Shown: piece by piece, positions 34,459 to 44,805 of the stretch | How the letters are laid out: each line of letters opens with the position of its first letter | How positions within the stretch are numbered: the stretch's first letter is position 1 | Source: Parahoeflea olei | Lineage (GTDB): Bacteria > Pseudomonadota > Alphaproteobacteria > Rhizobiales > Rhizobiaceae | Reading direction: 5' to 3' | NCBI RefSeq assembly: GCF_001703635.1 | Contig: NZ_LQZT01000009.1 | Span: forward strand, 1 to 64,000 | DNA: 64,000 nucleotides | Translations under genes and position numbers: made by a program | The notes under the pieces: model-generated | Told to the model about the DNA's origin: nothing | The model's database searches: none | The model's input: only the letters and a program-made list of their open reading frames with translations

Positions 34459-35928
34459 TTACCGCTGCATCCAGTAGCGGATGTTGAGGACCGTGAAGAT
34501 CACCATGACTTCAAGCCGTCCGAGCGTCATCGCGGCGATCGCCACCAGCTTGGCAGAGGCTGGCAGCGCGCTCAGTTGCGGCCATTCCTGGTTGAGCGGA
34601 TCGGTCGCGTAGACCGGGGGAATCAGCGCCTCGTAGACCGGCCCGGCATTGGAGAAGAACGCCGCCGACAGCGCGATGCCGCCCTCGAACCCGGCCGCGG
34701 TGAAGGTAAAGGCCATCGAGGTTGCGGCGATGATGAGCAACGACAGCGCGAAATAGGTCCAGATCGCGCGCATGCTCTGTTCGTCGATGATGTGCCTGCC
34801 GAACCGCAGGTTCGCGGCACTCGACGGGTAGATCAACTGGTTCAGCTCACGCGCCGAATGCACGGCCATCGCCACGATCCGGTAGACCTTGAAGCCGCCG
34901 GTGGTCGAGTAGATGCCGCCGCCGGCAAGCACCAGCATCAGCACCACAATCGCCGGCCACAGCGCGATGAAGCCCGGCCGGCTCTCGATGCCGCTGGTGG
35001 CGATCAGCGAGGAAGAGGCAAGCAGGCTTTCGGCGAGAATCGGCCCGAGATCGCCGCCCCCCGAGACCGAGAAGATGCGTCCCGCATAAAGCAGGCCCAC
35101 CACGAGGATCCCGAGCACGATCAGGCCTGTCTCCGGGTTCATCCGGAAAAAATGGCGCGGCGCACGCAGCAACTGCTTGCGCCAGAACACGCTCACGGTG
35201 CCGATCGCAAGCCCGATCGCCAGCACCACCTGCGCCATCGGCCCGGCATGGTTTTCGAGCGCGTCGGCGAAGGGCAGGAAGCCGCCGGTCGCCATCGCGA
35301 TCATCGCCAGCATCGCCGCCGCGGGGCCTTCCACGCCGGTCAGCATCAGGCAGACGAAGACGCCGAAGGTCAACAGCGCGTAGTGGCCGAGCACCTCGCG
35401 GAAGTCGCCGAGCTCGACGGTCATGTCGCTCGCATGCGCGGTGATGAGGCGACGGTCGCCCGCGGGCAGCCCGCCGAAGCCGCCGGGCGCCAGCACATGG
35501 ATGATCGAGACCAGGGCCAGGAAGCCGCCATACCATTCGATCAAGGCGCGCCAGACCAGAAGTGCCCTGGGCATGGTCTCGCGCGGCAAGAGCGTCGAGC
35601 CGGACGTGGTCAGCGCCGACACGCCCTCGAACCACGCGCTCATCCAGTCGAGGCCGGCAAGCGTCTTGAACGACACCGCCGCGAACAGCGGCAGCAGCAC
35701 CCAGACCGCGACCAGCGTGAGATAGCCCTGGGCGCGCCCCAGCCTGCGCTCGAAGCCGGCAATGGCGCCGAGCACCATCAGCGCGGAAAACACCCCGAGG
35801 GCACCGACCAGCAGCATCGACAGCGCCAGATCGCGCATGCCGTCGCCGATCGCGAACAGGATTGCAGGCACCATGAGGGCAAAAAGCCCCACGACGGCGA
35901 CCGCCAGGACGTGCAAGCCGCCAAGCAT
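34459..35928 (-). CDS. trkH: Potassium uptake protein TrkH
   Basis: The membrane subunit of the Trk potassium transporter, 489 residues with four M1-P-M2 repeats. Selectivity-filter-like turns are visible as ALTTSGSTLL, MATGGFLPF, IATSGIES and STTGGFKVYRI. It works with the cytosolic regulator TrkA, whose gene lies just upstream with a 4-base gap, so they form a transcriptional unit. Following ntrYX is typical in Rhizobiales for trkA; trkH directly behind it is a compact arrangement. Confidence 0.92.
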   Translation of the reverse strand: MLGGLHVLAVAVVGLFALMVPAILFAIGDGMRDLALSMLLVGALGVFSALMVLGAIAGFERRLGRAQGYLTLVAVWVLLPLFAAVSFKTLAGLDWMSAWFEGVSALTTSGSTLLPRETMPRALLVWRALIEWYGGFLALVSIIHVLAPGGFGGLPAGDRRLITAHASDMTVELGDFREVLGHYALLTFGVFVCLMLTGVEGPAAAMLAMIAMATGGFLPFADALENHAGPMAQVVLAIGLAIGTVSVFWRKQLLRAPRHFFRMNPETGLIVLGILVVGLLYAGRIFSVSGGGDLGPILAESLLASSSLIATSGIESRPGFIALWPAIVVLMLVLAGGGIYSTTGGFKVYRIVAMAVHSARELNQLIYPSSAANLRFGRHIIDEQSMRAIWTYFALSLLIIAATSMAFTFTAAGFEGGIALSAAFFSNAGPVYEALIPPVYATDPLNQEWPQLSALPASAKLVAIAAMTLGRLEVMVIFTVLNIRYWMQR

Positions 35929-35932
35929 GATC

Positions 35933-37309
35933 TCAAAAGAACTCGAGGCTGACGCGGAACATCTGCTCGACGTGACGAACCGCCTCGAGCGACGCGAACA
36001 TCACCACGCGGTCCTTGGCCTTGATCTTGAGCGACCCGTCGGGGCGGAGCACCTGCTTGTCGCGGTAGATCGCGCCGATGCGCACGCCGTCGGGCAGTTC
36101 GAGGCTCCTGAGCGGCTTGCCCACCAGCGGCGAGGTTTCGAGCGCCTCCGCCTCGATCACTTCCGCAGCCCCCTTCTGCACCGAATAGACCGCGCGGATG
36201 CGGCCGCGGCGCACATGCTGGAGAATCCGCGAGATCGTGACCGCGCGCGGATTGATATGCGCGTCGATCCCCATCGTCTTGGTCAGCGTCTGGTAGGACG
36301 GGGTGTTGATCAGCGCCAGGTTGGCCTTGCAGCCAAGCCGCTTGGCCATCACCGAGGAGAGGATGTTGGCCTGGTCGTCATTGGTCAGCGCCACCATCAG
36401 GTCGGCATTCTGGATGTCGGCTTCCACCAGGATGTCCTGGTCGAGCGAGGAGCCGTTGAGCACCACCGTGCGCGACAGCGAATCGGCGATCGCGACCGCC
36501 CTCGCCCGGTCGGCCTCGATGATCTTGACCCGGGTCTTGGGCTGGCGCTCCTCGATGGCGGCGGCGACGTAGTAGCCGATATTGCCGCCGCCGGCGATGA
36601 CGATCCGGCCGGCCTCCTGCTCTTCGTGGCCGAACAGGCCGAGCGTGCGCCGCACATGGTCGCGGTCGCACACCACGTAGGCGAGATCCCCGGTCTCCAG
36701 CTGGTCGGAGGAATGCGGCACGAACAGCTTTTCGTTGCGCCACACGCCCACGACGGTGGCCAGCAGGTCGGGAAACAGTTCGCTCAGCTGCACCAGCGGC
36801 GTGTTGACCACCGGGCAGTCCTCAAGGCATTCGATGGCGACCATCGCCACCTTGTCCTCGGCGAAGCGCACCGCATCGGTGGCGCCGGGCAGCGAGATGC
36901 GGCGCAGCACCATCTGCCCGACCTCGACTTCCGGCGAAATGATGACGTCGATCGGCATGTGGTCGCGCGAAAACAGGTCGGCCCAGTGCGATTTCAGGTA
37001 GGATTGCGCGCGGATGCGGGCGATCTTGGTGGGCACGTTGAACAGCGAATGCGCCACCTGGCAGGCGACCATGTTGATCTCGTCATAGAGCGTGACGGCG
37101 ATGATCATGTCGGCCTGCTCGGCGCCGGCCTGCGCCAGCACGTCGGGATGGGCGCCGTGGCCGACATAGCTGCGCACATCGAGCGTGTCGCGGATCGCCT
37201 GGACCAGCGTCGCCGAAGTGTCGATCACGGAGACGTCGTTGTCCTCGGCGGCCAGACGCTCGGCAATGCCGTAGCCGACGCGCCCTGCGCCGCAAATGAT
37301 GACTTTCAT
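35933..37309 (-). CDS. trkA: Trk potassium transporter regulatory protein TrkA
   Basis: A peripheral cytosolic subunit that gates TrkH by binding NAD(H)/ATP. Two RCK domains are seen: the first begins VIICGAGRVGYGIAERLA, the second VIAGGGNIGYYVAAAIEE, each a Rossmann GxGxxG. Each is followed by an RCK_C region (for example VGKPLRSLELPDGVRIGAIY). ATG 37309 gives 458 residues, the usual TrkA length, and has AGGGGG 7-12 bases upstream; ATG 37315 and 37330 are less likely. It follows ntrX on the same strand. Confidence 0.95.
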   Translation of the reverse strand: MKVIICGAGRVGYGIAERLAAEDNDVSVIDTSATLVQAIRDTLDVRSYVGHGAHPDVLAQAGAEQADMIIAVTLYDEINMVACQVAHSLFNVPTKIARIRAQSYLKSHWADLFSRDHMPIDVIISPEVEVGQMVLRRISLPGATDAVRFAEDKVAMVAIECLEDCPVVNTPLVQLSELFPDLLATVVGVWRNEKLFVPHSSDQLETGDLAYVVCDRDHVRRTLGLFGHEEQEAGRIVIAGGGNIGYYVAAAIEERQPKTRVKIIEADRARAVAIADSLSRTVVLNGSSLDQDILVEADIQNADLMVALTNDDQANILSSVMAKRLGCKANLALINTPSYQTLTKTMGIDAHINPRAVTISRILQHVRRGRIRAVYSVQKGAAEVIEAEALETSPLVGKPLRSLELPDGVRIGAIYRDKQVLRPDGSLKIKAKDRVVMFASLEAVRHVEQMFRVSLEFF

Positions 37310-37375
37310 GCGCATCCCCCTGCCTGCCATGCCAGGCGATCGTGAAACGGGGCGGCCGAGGCCGCTTCGGGCTGC

Positions 37376-38740
37376 TTATACGCCAAGCGATTTCAATTTG
37401 CGATGCAGGGCCGAGCGTTCCATCCCGACAAATTCGGCGGTGCGCGAAATGTTGCCGCCGAACCGGTTGATCTGGGCGATCAGGTAATCGCGCTCGAACA
37501 GTTCGCGCGCCTCCCTGAGCGGCAGCGTCATGATGTGGTTCGACCCCGCCGCCGAGGTCTTGGGCAGCATGTCGGAGACGTCGTCGGGCAGCATGTCGGC
37601 GCTGATGACCGTGTCCGGCCCGTCCGAGCGCGCCAGAATCATCAGCCGTTCCATGTAGTTGCGCAATTGCCGGATATTGCCGGGCCAGGTGTGGGCCTGG
37701 ATCACCGCCAGTGCGTCCTCGCCGATCCGGCGGTTCTTGATGCCGGCCTGCTCGGCCACCTGGCGCATGAAGGTGTCGACCAGGAACGGAATGTCCTCGC
37801 GCCGCTCGGCGAGCGAGGGCACCTTGACCGGCACCACCGCAAGACGGTGGTAGAGATCCTCGCGGAACTCCCCCGCGGCGATCAGCTCTTCAAGGTTGCG
37901 CGCGGTCGAGGAGATGATGCGCACGTCGACCTTGACCCGCTTGGTGCCGCCCACGCGCTCGAACTGCTGGTCGACCAGAACCCGCAAGATCTTGTTCTGC
38001 GTGCCGCGCGGCATGTCGGCGACCTCGTCGAGATAGAGGATGCCGCCATGGGCTTCCTCCAGTGCGCCGACCTTGCGTTCGTGGCTGGCCGCGGTCTCGG
38101 TGCCGAACAGCGCCACTTCCATGCGCTCGGGGGTGATCGCAGCGGCATTGAGCACCACGAAGGGGCCGTTCGCGCGCGACGACTTGCGGTGAATGAGCCG
38201 TGCCACCAGTTCCTTGCCGGTGCCGGAGGGGCCCAGGATCATCACCCGGCTGTTGGTGGGCGCGATCTTGTCGATCGACTGCTTGAGCTGGGAGACCGCG
38301 ACCGAGGTGCCGATCAGCTCCACCGGATCGCCGGACCGCCGCTTGAGCTCGGTGACCTCGCGCTTGAGCTTGGAGGTTTCGATCGCCCGCGCGGCCACCA
38401 GCAGCAGCCGGTCGGCCTTGAACGGCTTTTCGATGAAGTCATAGGCGCCGCGCTTGATGGCCGACACCGCGGTCTCGATATTGCCGTGGCCGGAAATCAT
38501 CACCACCGGCAGTTCGGGATAGCGCGCCTTGATCTCGTCGAGCAGCGCCAGCCCGTCGAGCCTGCTGCCCTGCAGCCAGATGTCGAGAAAGATCAGCCGC
38601 GGCACCCGGTCCGAGATCGCCGCCAGCGCCGAGTCGCTGTCCGCCGCCATGCGGGTTTCGTGGCCCTCGTCTTCGAGAATGCCCGATACGATCTCCCGGA
38701 TATCGGCCTCGTCATCAACGACCAGAATGTCAGACGCCAT
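37376..38740 (-). CDS. ntrX: Nitrogen two-component response regulator NtrX
   Basis: The partner of NtrY. The 454-residue protein has a receiver domain (ILVVDDEADIR, phosphoacceptor Asp in FLDIWLQGSR), an AAA+ domain ([15 protein letters not shown] Walker A) and a Fis-type HTH at the end (ISRTAEFVGMERSALHRKLK). The sigma54-contact loop GAFTGA is absent; its place reads TETAASHERKVGALEEAH. So it probably does not act as a classical sigma54 activator, as reported for other alphaproteobacterial NtrX proteins. It overlaps ntrY by 11 bases. Confidence 0.96.
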   Translation of the reverse strand: MASDILVVDDEADIREIVSGILEDEGHETRMAADSDSALAAISDRVPRLIFLDIWLQGSRLDGLALLDEIKARYPELPVVMISGHGNIETAVSAIKRGAYDFIEKPFKADRLLLVAARAIETSKLKREVTELKRRSGDPVELIGTSVAVSQLKQSIDKIAPTNSRVMILGPSGTGKELVARLIHRKSSRANGPFVVLNAAAITPERMEVALFGTETAASHERKVGALEEAHGGILYLDEVADMPRGTQNKILRVLVDQQFERVGGTKRVKVDVRIISSTARNLEELIAAGEFREDLYHRLAVVPVKVPSLAERREDIPFLVDTFMRQVAEQAGIKNRRIGEDALAVIQAHTWPGNIRQLRNYMERLMILARSDGPDTVISADMLPDDVSDMLPKTSAAGSNHIMTLPLREARELFERDYLIAQINRFGGNISRTAEFVGMERSALHRKLKSLGV

Positions 38741-41024
38741 GGGATGGCTCCTTTGCTTCTTCATCCGGCGCATGCGCCGACGCCTTTACAGGAAGGCGGA
38801 CTGTAATCATCGCACCCCTGCCCTTGTCGACCTCGGCGGGCGCATCGCGCAGCTGAATCGTGCCGCCGTGGTCGTCTATGATCTTCTTGACGATGGCGAG
38901 ACCGAGGCCGGTGCCCTTGTCGCGCATGGTCGTGTAGGGCTCGAGCAGCCGGTGCCGGTTTTCGGCCGGCAGCCCGCGGCCGTTGTCGATGATATCGACA
39001 ATATACTCCGCGCCGTCGGGCGAGCGTTGCGCCCGCACGATGATGGCCTTGCCGTCGCGCTCGTCGTCGGGCGCCACCGAATCGATCGCCTCGGTGGCGT
39101 TCTTGATCAGGTTGCCGAAGGCCTGGCCGAGCATGCGCGGGTCGAATTCACCCTCGAGCGGCTCCTCCGGCAATTCGCGCGTGAAGGTGATGTCGTTGCG
39201 GCTGACCTCGCGCAGGAACACGGCATCCTTGAGGATGTCGCGCAGGTCCGCCGGTGCCTTGGACGGCTTGGGCATGCGCGCGAAGGAGGAGAACTCATCG
39301 ACCATCCGGCCGATATCCTCGACCTGGCGGACGATCGTGTCCGTGCACTGGTCGAACACCGCCCGGTCGTCGTCGGGGATCTGCCGCCCGTAGCGGCGGC
39401 GGATGCGTTCGGCCGAGAGCTGGATCGGGGTCAGCGGGTTCTTGATCTCGTGGGCGATGCGCCGGGCGACGTCGGCCCAGGCGGTGGAGCGCTGCGCGAT
39501 CACCAGATCGGTGATGTCGTCGAGCGTGACCACGAACGAGGCCTGCTGGTCATGGGTTTCCTCGCGCGTGACCTTGACGTTGAGCGTGCGCTCCTTGCCA
39601 TGCCGGTGCACGATGATCTGGGCGCGGGCCTCGGCGGAGATGCGCATCGCCGCTTCCGCCATGACGGTTTCGAATTCCGGCGCGGCCTCCAGGAAGCTGT
39701 GACCGATCAGGTCGGTGTCGCTGTGGCCCAGGATTTCCAGCGCCGAGCGGTTGGCAATCGTCACGATGCCGCGGTGGTCGACGCCGACCACGCCGGCGGA
39801 GACGCCCGACAGCACGGCCTCGGTGAAGCGGCGCCGGTCGTCGATCTGGTCCTTGGCCGACAGGATCTGGTCGCGCTGGGTGCGGATCTGCACGATCATG
39901 TTGTTGAAGGTCTGGGCCAGCGAGCCGACATCGCCGTCGGAGGCATGGACCGGAACCGAGATGTCGAGATTGCCGCTGGCCACGTCGTCGGAGGCCCCGA
40001 TCAGCACCCGGATCGGCCGCACCAGCCGGTCGGCTACCGCGATCGCCGTCCAGATCGCCGACAACAGCACGATCAGCGCAAAGCCGAGATAGAGAATCCC
40101 GAAGGCCAGCTGCAAGGAGGTCCGGCCCTTTTCGAGCGTCTGGTACTCCTTGGTGGCCTCTTCCATCAGCCGCATCGACCGCATGACTTCCGGATCGACC
40201 ACGCGCACGGTGTAGAGCAGCGTGCCCGAGATCTGCTGCAGCGGGATCAGCGCGCCCACCAGGTTGGTCACGCCCGGCGGAATCAGCGCGGGCTGGCCCT
40301 TGACCGCGTCCTTGAGCGCCTCCTTCGGCACCGCCGGAAGCGGCCGCTCGGTCTTGATGTCGGCCTGCAGGATGACGCTGCCGTCCTCGCGCACCAGGAA
40401 GGCGCCGAGAAGCCCGCGACCGATCGCCTGGCGCGTCATGAACTGCTCGAAGCCGATGCGGTCGAGCGTGTAGAGCGAGCGCGCATTGTCGAGGTCGTTG
40501 GCCATCGACACCGTCTGCCCCTGCAGGAAACGCGCGTTTTCAAGCACATAGGCTTGCGCCACCGAGAGCGAGGAATTGACGATCGACTTGGTCCGGAGCG
40601 AGAACCAGCGGTCGAGCCCGACATCGAGCGTGATCGAGGCGACGATCGCCACCAGGATCGCGGGCAGGATCGCGACGATCGAGAACAGCGCCACGATGCG
40701 AATATGCAGCTTGGCCGCGGCCTTGCCCCGCCGCCGCGCCTTGAGCAGCGTCCGCAGCTCGAGAAGCACGAGCGTGACAAGCCCGATCACGAAAACCAGG
40801 TTGACCACCACCGCGCCGAGCACCACCTGGTCGACCGGCTCGATCGGCGTCAGGCCCAGCAGGATCGCAAACGACACCAGCGCGCTCAGGAACGCCGAGC
40901 CGACCAGCGCGATGCCCGGAAGCGTGAACAGGTTTCTCCGCTGCACCGCTTCCTGGCCCGCAACCGCCGTTTCGGTGCGGGCCTCTAGGCTGCCGACCGT
41001 CTGTGGCGCTGTCCGGATGGTCAT
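38730..41024 (-). CDS. ntrY: Nitrogen sensor histidine kinase NtrY
   Basis: A 764-residue membrane kinase. The first ~330 residues hold hydrophobic segments and a periplasmic loop. A HAMP region follows (VADRLVRPIRVLIGASDDV), then a PAS domain (GVVGVDHRGIVTIANRSALE), the dimerisation/phosphoacceptor helix with His in [20 protein letters not shown], and the ATPase domain (DNGRGLP, GTGLGLAIVKKI). It senses nitrogen or redox/envelope signals in rhizobia. It overlaps ntrX, and its own promoter candidate lies in the gap after ntrC. Confidence 0.96.
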   Translation of the reverse strand: MTIRTAPQTVGSLEARTETAVAGQEAVQRRNLFTLPGIALVGSAFLSALVSFAILLGLTPIEPVDQVVLGAVVVNLVFVIGLVTLVLLELRTLLKARRRGKAAAKLHIRIVALFSIVAILPAILVAIVASITLDVGLDRWFSLRTKSIVNSSLSVAQAYVLENARFLQGQTVSMANDLDNARSLYTLDRIGFEQFMTRQAIGRGLLGAFLVREDGSVILQADIKTERPLPAVPKEALKDAVKGQPALIPPGVTNLVGALIPLQQISGTLLYTVRVVDPEVMRSMRLMEEATKEYQTLEKGRTSLQLAFGILYLGFALIVLLSAIWTAIAVADRLVRPIRVLIGASDDVASGNLDISVPVHASDGDVGSLAQTFNNMIVQIRTQRDQILSAKDQIDDRRRFTEAVLSGVSAGVVGVDHRGIVTIANRSALEILGHSDTDLIGHSFLEAAPEFETVMAEAAMRISAEARAQIIVHRHGKERTLNVKVTREETHDQQASFVVTLDDITDLVIAQRSTAWADVARRIAHEIKNPLTPIQLSAERIRRRYGRQIPDDDRAVFDQCTDTIVRQVEDIGRMVDEFSSFARMPKPSKAPADLRDILKDAVFLREVSRNDITFTRELPEEPLEGEFDPRMLGQAFGNLIKNATEAIDSVAPDDERDGKAIIVRAQRSPDGAEYIVDIIDNGRGLPAENRHRLLEPYTTMRDKGTGLGLAIVKKIIDDHGGTIQLRDAPAEVDKGRGAMITVRLPVKASAHAPDEEAKEPSHGV

Positions 41025-41060
41025 AGGCTCCCGTCGCTCCCGATTCGCCCGCTCTCAATC

Positions 41061-41076
41061 GTTGCGAACAAGCAAC
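41061..41076. repeat. GTTGC-N6-GCAAC dyad in the ntrY leader
   Basis: A perfect 5-bp inverted repeat about 37 bases before the ntrY start, inside a 118-base gap. It lies downstream of the candidate -10 and could be an operator or a leader hairpin. Confidence 0.25.
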
Positions 41077-41089
41077 ACAATGTGGCGAA

Positions 41090-41117
41090 AATGCAACGTA
41101 CGAGCCAAGCCTGTCAA
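41090..41117 (-). promoter_or_regulatory. Candidate sigma70 promoter of ntrYX
   Basis: On the minus strand TTGACA, 16 bases, TGCATT lies about 65 bases before ntrY. The -35 is a perfect consensus and the -10 is weak. It supports separate expression of ntrYX from ntrBC. Inferred. Confidence 0.35.
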
Positions 41118-41134
41118 GCGGCGCGCCGACAGGC
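41109..41134 (-). terminator. Hairpin between ntrC and ntrY
   Basis: GCCTGTC and GACAGGC flank 12 bases that include the GGCGCGCC palindrome, just after the ntrC stop. It lacks a long T-run and overlaps the candidate ntrY -35, so termination is uncertain. Confidence 0.35.
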
Positions 41135-41142
41135 GCCCGGGC

Positions 41143-42594
41143 TCAGGCGAGCCGGGGCGAACGGTAGACAGTGACGCCGAGCTCGCGGATCTTCTTGCGC
41201 AAGGTGTTGCGGTTGAGCCCGAGCAGGTCGGCCGCCTTGATCTGGTTGCCGCGGGTCGCGGTCAAGGCCGCCAGGATGAGCGGATACTCGACCTCTTCGA
41301 GCACCCGCTGGTAAAGGCCCGAAGGAGGAAGCTCGTCGCCGAACCCGGCGAAATACCGCCGCATGTTCTCCTCGACCGACTGGGCGATGGTGGTCGGGCC
41401 GATCTGCGCGGCAGCATGGGTCGAGGCCGGTTCGGGCGATTCGATCCTGAGTTCGTTGTCGATGATCTCGCGCGTGATCACGTCCTGCGGATAGAGCGCC
41501 ATCACCCGGCGCACCACGTTTTCGAGTTCACGCACATTGCCCGGCCAGCCGTAGCCCTTGAGAAGGTCGAGCGCCTCGCCGTCGAACCGCTTGGCATCGA
41601 GCCCCTCGCCCACCGCCTGGCGCACGAAATGGCGCACCAGGTCGGGCACGTCCTCGGCGCGATCCCTGAGCGCGGGCAACCGGAGTGGCACGACATTGAG
41701 CCGGTAGAACAGATCCTCGCGGAACAGGCCCTGATTGATCAGGATTTTCAGGTCCTTGTTGGTGGCCGCGACGATGCGCACATCGGTCTTGATCGGGGTG
41801 CGGCCGCCGACGGTGGTGTATTCGCCCTGCTGGAGCACGCGCAAAAGCCGGGTCTGCGCATCCATCGGCATGTCGCCGATCTCGTCGAGAAACAGCGTGC
41901 CGCCCTCGGCCTGCTCGAACCGCCCTGTGGAGCGGTTCTGCGCGCCGGTAAAAGCGCCCTTCTCGTGCCCGAACAATTCGGATTCGATCAGGTCGCGGGG
42001 AATCGCCGCCATGTTGATCGCCACGAACGGGCCGTTGCGGCGCTTGCCGTAGTCGTGCAGCGCCCGCGCCACCAGTTCCTTGCCGGTGCCCGACTCGCCG
42101 GTGATCATCAGCGTGAGATCGGTCTGCATCAGCCGGGCGAGCACCCGGTAGATCTCCTGCATCGCGTGCGAGCGGCCCACCAGCGGCATGCCTTCGCTCG
42201 CCTCCTCGGGCTGCACGGCAAGCTTGCGCGGTTCCGAGAGCGCGCGGCCGATGGTGCCGATCAGCTCGGTCAGGTCGAAGGGTTTCGGGAGATAGTCATA
42301 GGCGCCGCATTCCGAGGCCTTGATGGCGGTCATGAAGGTGTTTTGCGCGCTCATCACCAGAACAGGAAGGTCCGGCCGGGCCCGCCGGATGCGCGGCAGC
42401 AGGTCGAAGGCGTTCTCGTCGGGCATCACCACGTCGGTAACCACCAGGTCGCCGTCGCCGGCCGAAACCCAGCGCCACAGCGTGGCCGCGTTCGAGGTGA
42501 TGCGGACCTCGTAGCCGGCGCGGCTGAGCGCCTGGTTGAGGACCGTGCGGATCGCCGCGTCATCGTCGGCGACAAGTATCGTGGCTTTACCCAT
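41143..42594 (-). CDS. ntrC: Nitrogen regulation protein NR(I), NtrC
   Basis: The sigma54-dependent activator of nitrogen assimilation genes. The 483-residue protein has a receiver domain ([24 protein letters not shown] with the phospho-Asp), an AAA+ domain ([15 protein letters not shown]) with an intact GAFTGA loop ([14 protein letters not shown]), and a Fis-like HTH at the end ([20 protein letters not shown]). ATG 42594 lies 4 bases after the ntrB stop. Operon dusB-ntrB-ntrC as in Rhizobium and Rhodobacter. Confidence 0.97.
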   Translation of the reverse strand: MGKATILVADDDAAIRTVLNQALSRAGYEVRITSNAATLWRWVSAGDGDLVVTDVVMPDENAFDLLPRIRRARPDLPVLVMSAQNTFMTAIKASECGAYDYLPKPFDLTELIGTIGRALSEPRKLAVQPEEASEGMPLVGRSHAMQEIYRVLARLMQTDLTLMITGESGTGKELVARALHDYGKRRNGPFVAINMAAIPRDLIESELFGHEKGAFTGAQNRSTGRFEQAEGGTLFLDEIGDMPMDAQTRLLRVLQQGEYTTVGGRTPIKTDVRIVAATNKDLKILINQGLFREDLFYRLNVVPLRLPALRDRAEDVPDLVRHFVRQAVGEGLDAKRFDGEALDLLKGYGWPGNVRELENVVRRVMALYPQDVITREIIDNELRIESPEPASTHAAAQIGPTTIAQSVEENMRRYFAGFGDELPPSGLYQRVLEEVEYPLILAALTATRGNQIKAADLLGLNRNTLRKKIRELGVTVYRSPRLA

Positions 42595-42598
42595 CTTC

Positions 42599-43762
42599 TC
42601 AGTCCTTCTGGCCGGGTGCAGCATCCCTGATTGCGGGCGCGGGCTTGATCGGTCCGCCATCGGGCGAGACCGGCATCAAGATCCGGAATATGGTCTTGCG
42701 GCTCTGGCTGTCGCATTCGACGATGCCGCCATGGCCGCCGACGATCTTGGCGACCAGGGCGAGGCCGAGGCCCGAGCCGTTGATCTTGGTGGTGATGAAC
42801 GGATCGAACAGGTGCTGGGCCAGATCCGGCGGAACGCCCGGACCATTGTCCTGCACGCAGAATTCGAGCGGAAGCGACACCTTCTCGCGCGTGCCGGCCA
42901 CCGACAGGCGGATGCCCGGACGGTAGGCCGTGGTCAGCACGATTTCGCCGTTCGGGTCGTCGCCGATCGCCTCGGCGGCGTTCTTGACGAGGTTCAGGAA
43001 CACCTGCACCAGCTGGTCGCGGTTGGCGTAGACGGCGGGCAGCGACGGGTCATAGAGTTCGACGAACTTGATCCGCCGCGCGAACCCGGCCTTGGCCACC
43101 GCCTTGACGTGGTCGAGCACCGAATGGATGTTGATCGGCACCCGGTCCACCGGACGTTCGTCGGAAAAGATCTCCATCCGGTCGACCAGCGAGACGATGC
43201 GGTCGGTCTCGTCGCGGATCAGCCGGGTTAGCGCCCTGTCCTCGTCACCCACCGACATTTCCAGAAGCTGGGCCGCGCCGCGAATGCCCGACAGCGGGTT
43301 CTTGATTTCATGGGCGAGCATCGAGGCGAGCCCGGTGACCGAGCGGGCGGCGGCGCGATGGGTCAGTTGCCGGTCGATCTTGTCGGCCATCGACCGCTCC
43401 TGGAACACCACCACGACATTGTCGGGCAGGCCCGCCACCGGCGCCACATAAAGATCGACCAGCTTGTCATTGCCCAGGCGCGGCGAACTCAGGTCCACGC
43501 GGTATTCGTTGACCGCCGCGCGGCGGTCGCGCACCTGCTCGATCAGTTCGAGCAGCGGGCTGCCGAAGGGAATGAAGGTCTCGAGCTTGTGCCGGCCGAG
43601 ATGGGCGGCGCTGGCGGCGAAAAACGATTCCGCCTCCCAGTTGGCGAAACACACCACTCCCTCGCCATTGACCATGATCACCGGGTGCTGGATGGCGTTT
43701 AGCACCATGCCTGCGGTTGCGGTTTCGGCGCCAGTGGCCGGGTCGCGGGTCTTGTCGCTCAC
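42599..43762 (-). CDS. ntrB: Nitrogen regulation sensor kinase NtrB (NR(II))
   Basis: A cytosolic kinase/phosphatase that reads PII signalling and controls NtrC phosphorylation. The 387-residue protein has a PAS domain ([20 protein letters not shown]), the phospho-His helix ([20 protein letters not shown]), and the ATPase domain ([29 protein letters not shown]). GTG 43762 overlaps the dusB stop by 4 bases and gives the usual length; the much longer upstream reading is a shadow of dusB. Confidence 0.95.
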   Translation of the reverse strand: MSDKTRDPATGAETATAGMVLNAIQHPVIMVNGEGVVCFANWEAESFFAASAAHLGRHKLETFIPFGSPLLELIEQVRDRRAAVNEYRVDLSSPRLGNDKLVDLYVAPVAGLPDNVVVVFQERSMADKIDRQLTHRAAARSVTGLASMLAHEIKNPLSGIRGAAQLLEMSVGDEDRALTRLIRDETDRIVSLVDRMEIFSDERPVDRVPINIHSVLDHVKAVAKAGFARRIKFVELYDPSLPAVYANRDQLVQVFLNLVKNAAEAIGDDPNGEIVLTTAYRPGIRLSVAGTREKVSLPLEFCVQDNGPGVPPDLAQHLFDPFITTKINGSGLGLALVAKIVGGHGGIVECDSQSRKTIFRILMPVSPDGGPIKPAPAIRDAAPGQKD

Positions 43763-44775
43763 GCGGCACTCTCCATCAAATCGGCCGGCGCACCGGCCTC
43801 GCCAAGCGCTTCGGCGAACAGCCGCGCGACCTCCTCGGCCTTGCGCGAGGTCATCATCGCCGCCTTCAGCGGGGCCGGCGTCAGCGGCGCGAGCGTGTCG
43901 AGATACCAACCGATATGCTTGCGCGCATGGCGGACGCCGACATCTTCGCCGTAATGGGAAATCATCATCCGGTAATGCGCGAGCGCGACCGCCGCCCGCG
44001 CGCTCCCCGGTGCAGGCACGCTGTCGGCGCCGGCCAGTTCGCCGCAGATCCAGGGCTGGCCGCGCGAGGCGCGCCCTACCATCACCGCATCGGCGCCCGA
44101 GCGCCGCAGGCATTCGCCGATGGCCGCGCGCGAAACGATGTCGCCATTGGCAATCAGCGGCACGTCGACGGCCTCGCGAACACGCGCGATCGCGTCCCAG
44201 TCGGCCGTGCCCTCGTAAAACTGCATGCGGGTGCGGCCATGCACGGTGATCATTTGCACGCCTGCGGCCTCGGCGCGGGCGGCGATCAGCGCGGCGTTGT
44301 GGTTTTCATCGTCCCAGCCGAGCCGCATCTTCAGCGTCACCGGGACGGACACTGCCTTTACGGTCGCCTCGATCAGCGACAGCGCGTGATCGGGATCGCG
44401 CATCAGCGCCGAGCCGGAATAGCCGCCGGTCACCTTCTTGGCCGGACAACCCATGTTGATGTCGATCATCGCCGCGCCTTCGGCTTCGGCGATTCGGGCC
44501 GCTTCGCCCATCCACCAGGCCTCTCGGCCGGCAATCTGCACCACATGCGGGTCGATTCCGTCGCCGCGCAGCCGTACTTTCGATTCGGAGCGCTGCGTCA
44601 CAAGTTCGCGGCTCGCCACCATCTCGGTGAACACCAGTCCGGCGCCAAAGCGCCAGGCAAGCTGCCGAAACGGCAAGTCGGAGATTCCGGACAAAGGCGC
44701 CAGGAACACCCGGTTGCGCGCCGTGACAGGACCGATCCGGAGCGGCTGACTGAGAATGGCGTCGATCTTTTGCAT
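43759..44775 (-). CDS. dusB: tRNA-dihydrouridine synthase B (NifR3)
   Basis: An FMN enzyme that reduces uridine to dihydrouridine in the tRNA D-loop. The 338-residue protein has the TIM-barrel start [20 protein letters not shown], the signature [20 protein letters not shown] (20 residues; the active-site Cys is in GCPAKK), and the GMGI-like FMN phosphate site [13 protein letters not shown]. It is the first gene of the ntr operon, the position known as nifR3. A consensus-like promoter lies 31-59 bases upstream. Confidence 0.95.
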   Translation of the reverse strand: MQKIDAILSQPLRIGPVTARNRVFLAPLSGISDLPFRQLAWRFGAGLVFTEMVASRELVTQRSESKVRLRGDGIDPHVVQIAGREAWWMGEAARIAEAEGAAMIDINMGCPAKKVTGGYSGSALMRDPDHALSLIEATVKAVSVPVTLKMRLGWDDENHNAALIAARAEAAGVQMITVHGRTRMQFYEGTADWDAIARVREAVDVPLIANGDIVSRAAIGECLRRSGADAVMVGRASRGQPWICGELAGADSVPAPGSARAAVALAHYRMMISHYGEDVGVRHARKHIGWYLDTLAPLTPAPLKAAMMTSRKAEEVARLFAEALGEAGAPADLMESAA

Positions 44776-44805
44776 GCGTATGGAGCAACTTTCCTAGCTG
44801 CACTT

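Noticed and set aside
34291-35952. A 553-codon plus-strand frame opposite trkH
   Set aside because: trkH has four pore repeats and pairs with trkA; the plus frame is low-complexity antisense.
38529-40988. An 819-codon plus-strand frame opposite ntrY
   Set aside because: ntrY has complete kinase domains; the plus frame is a shadow.
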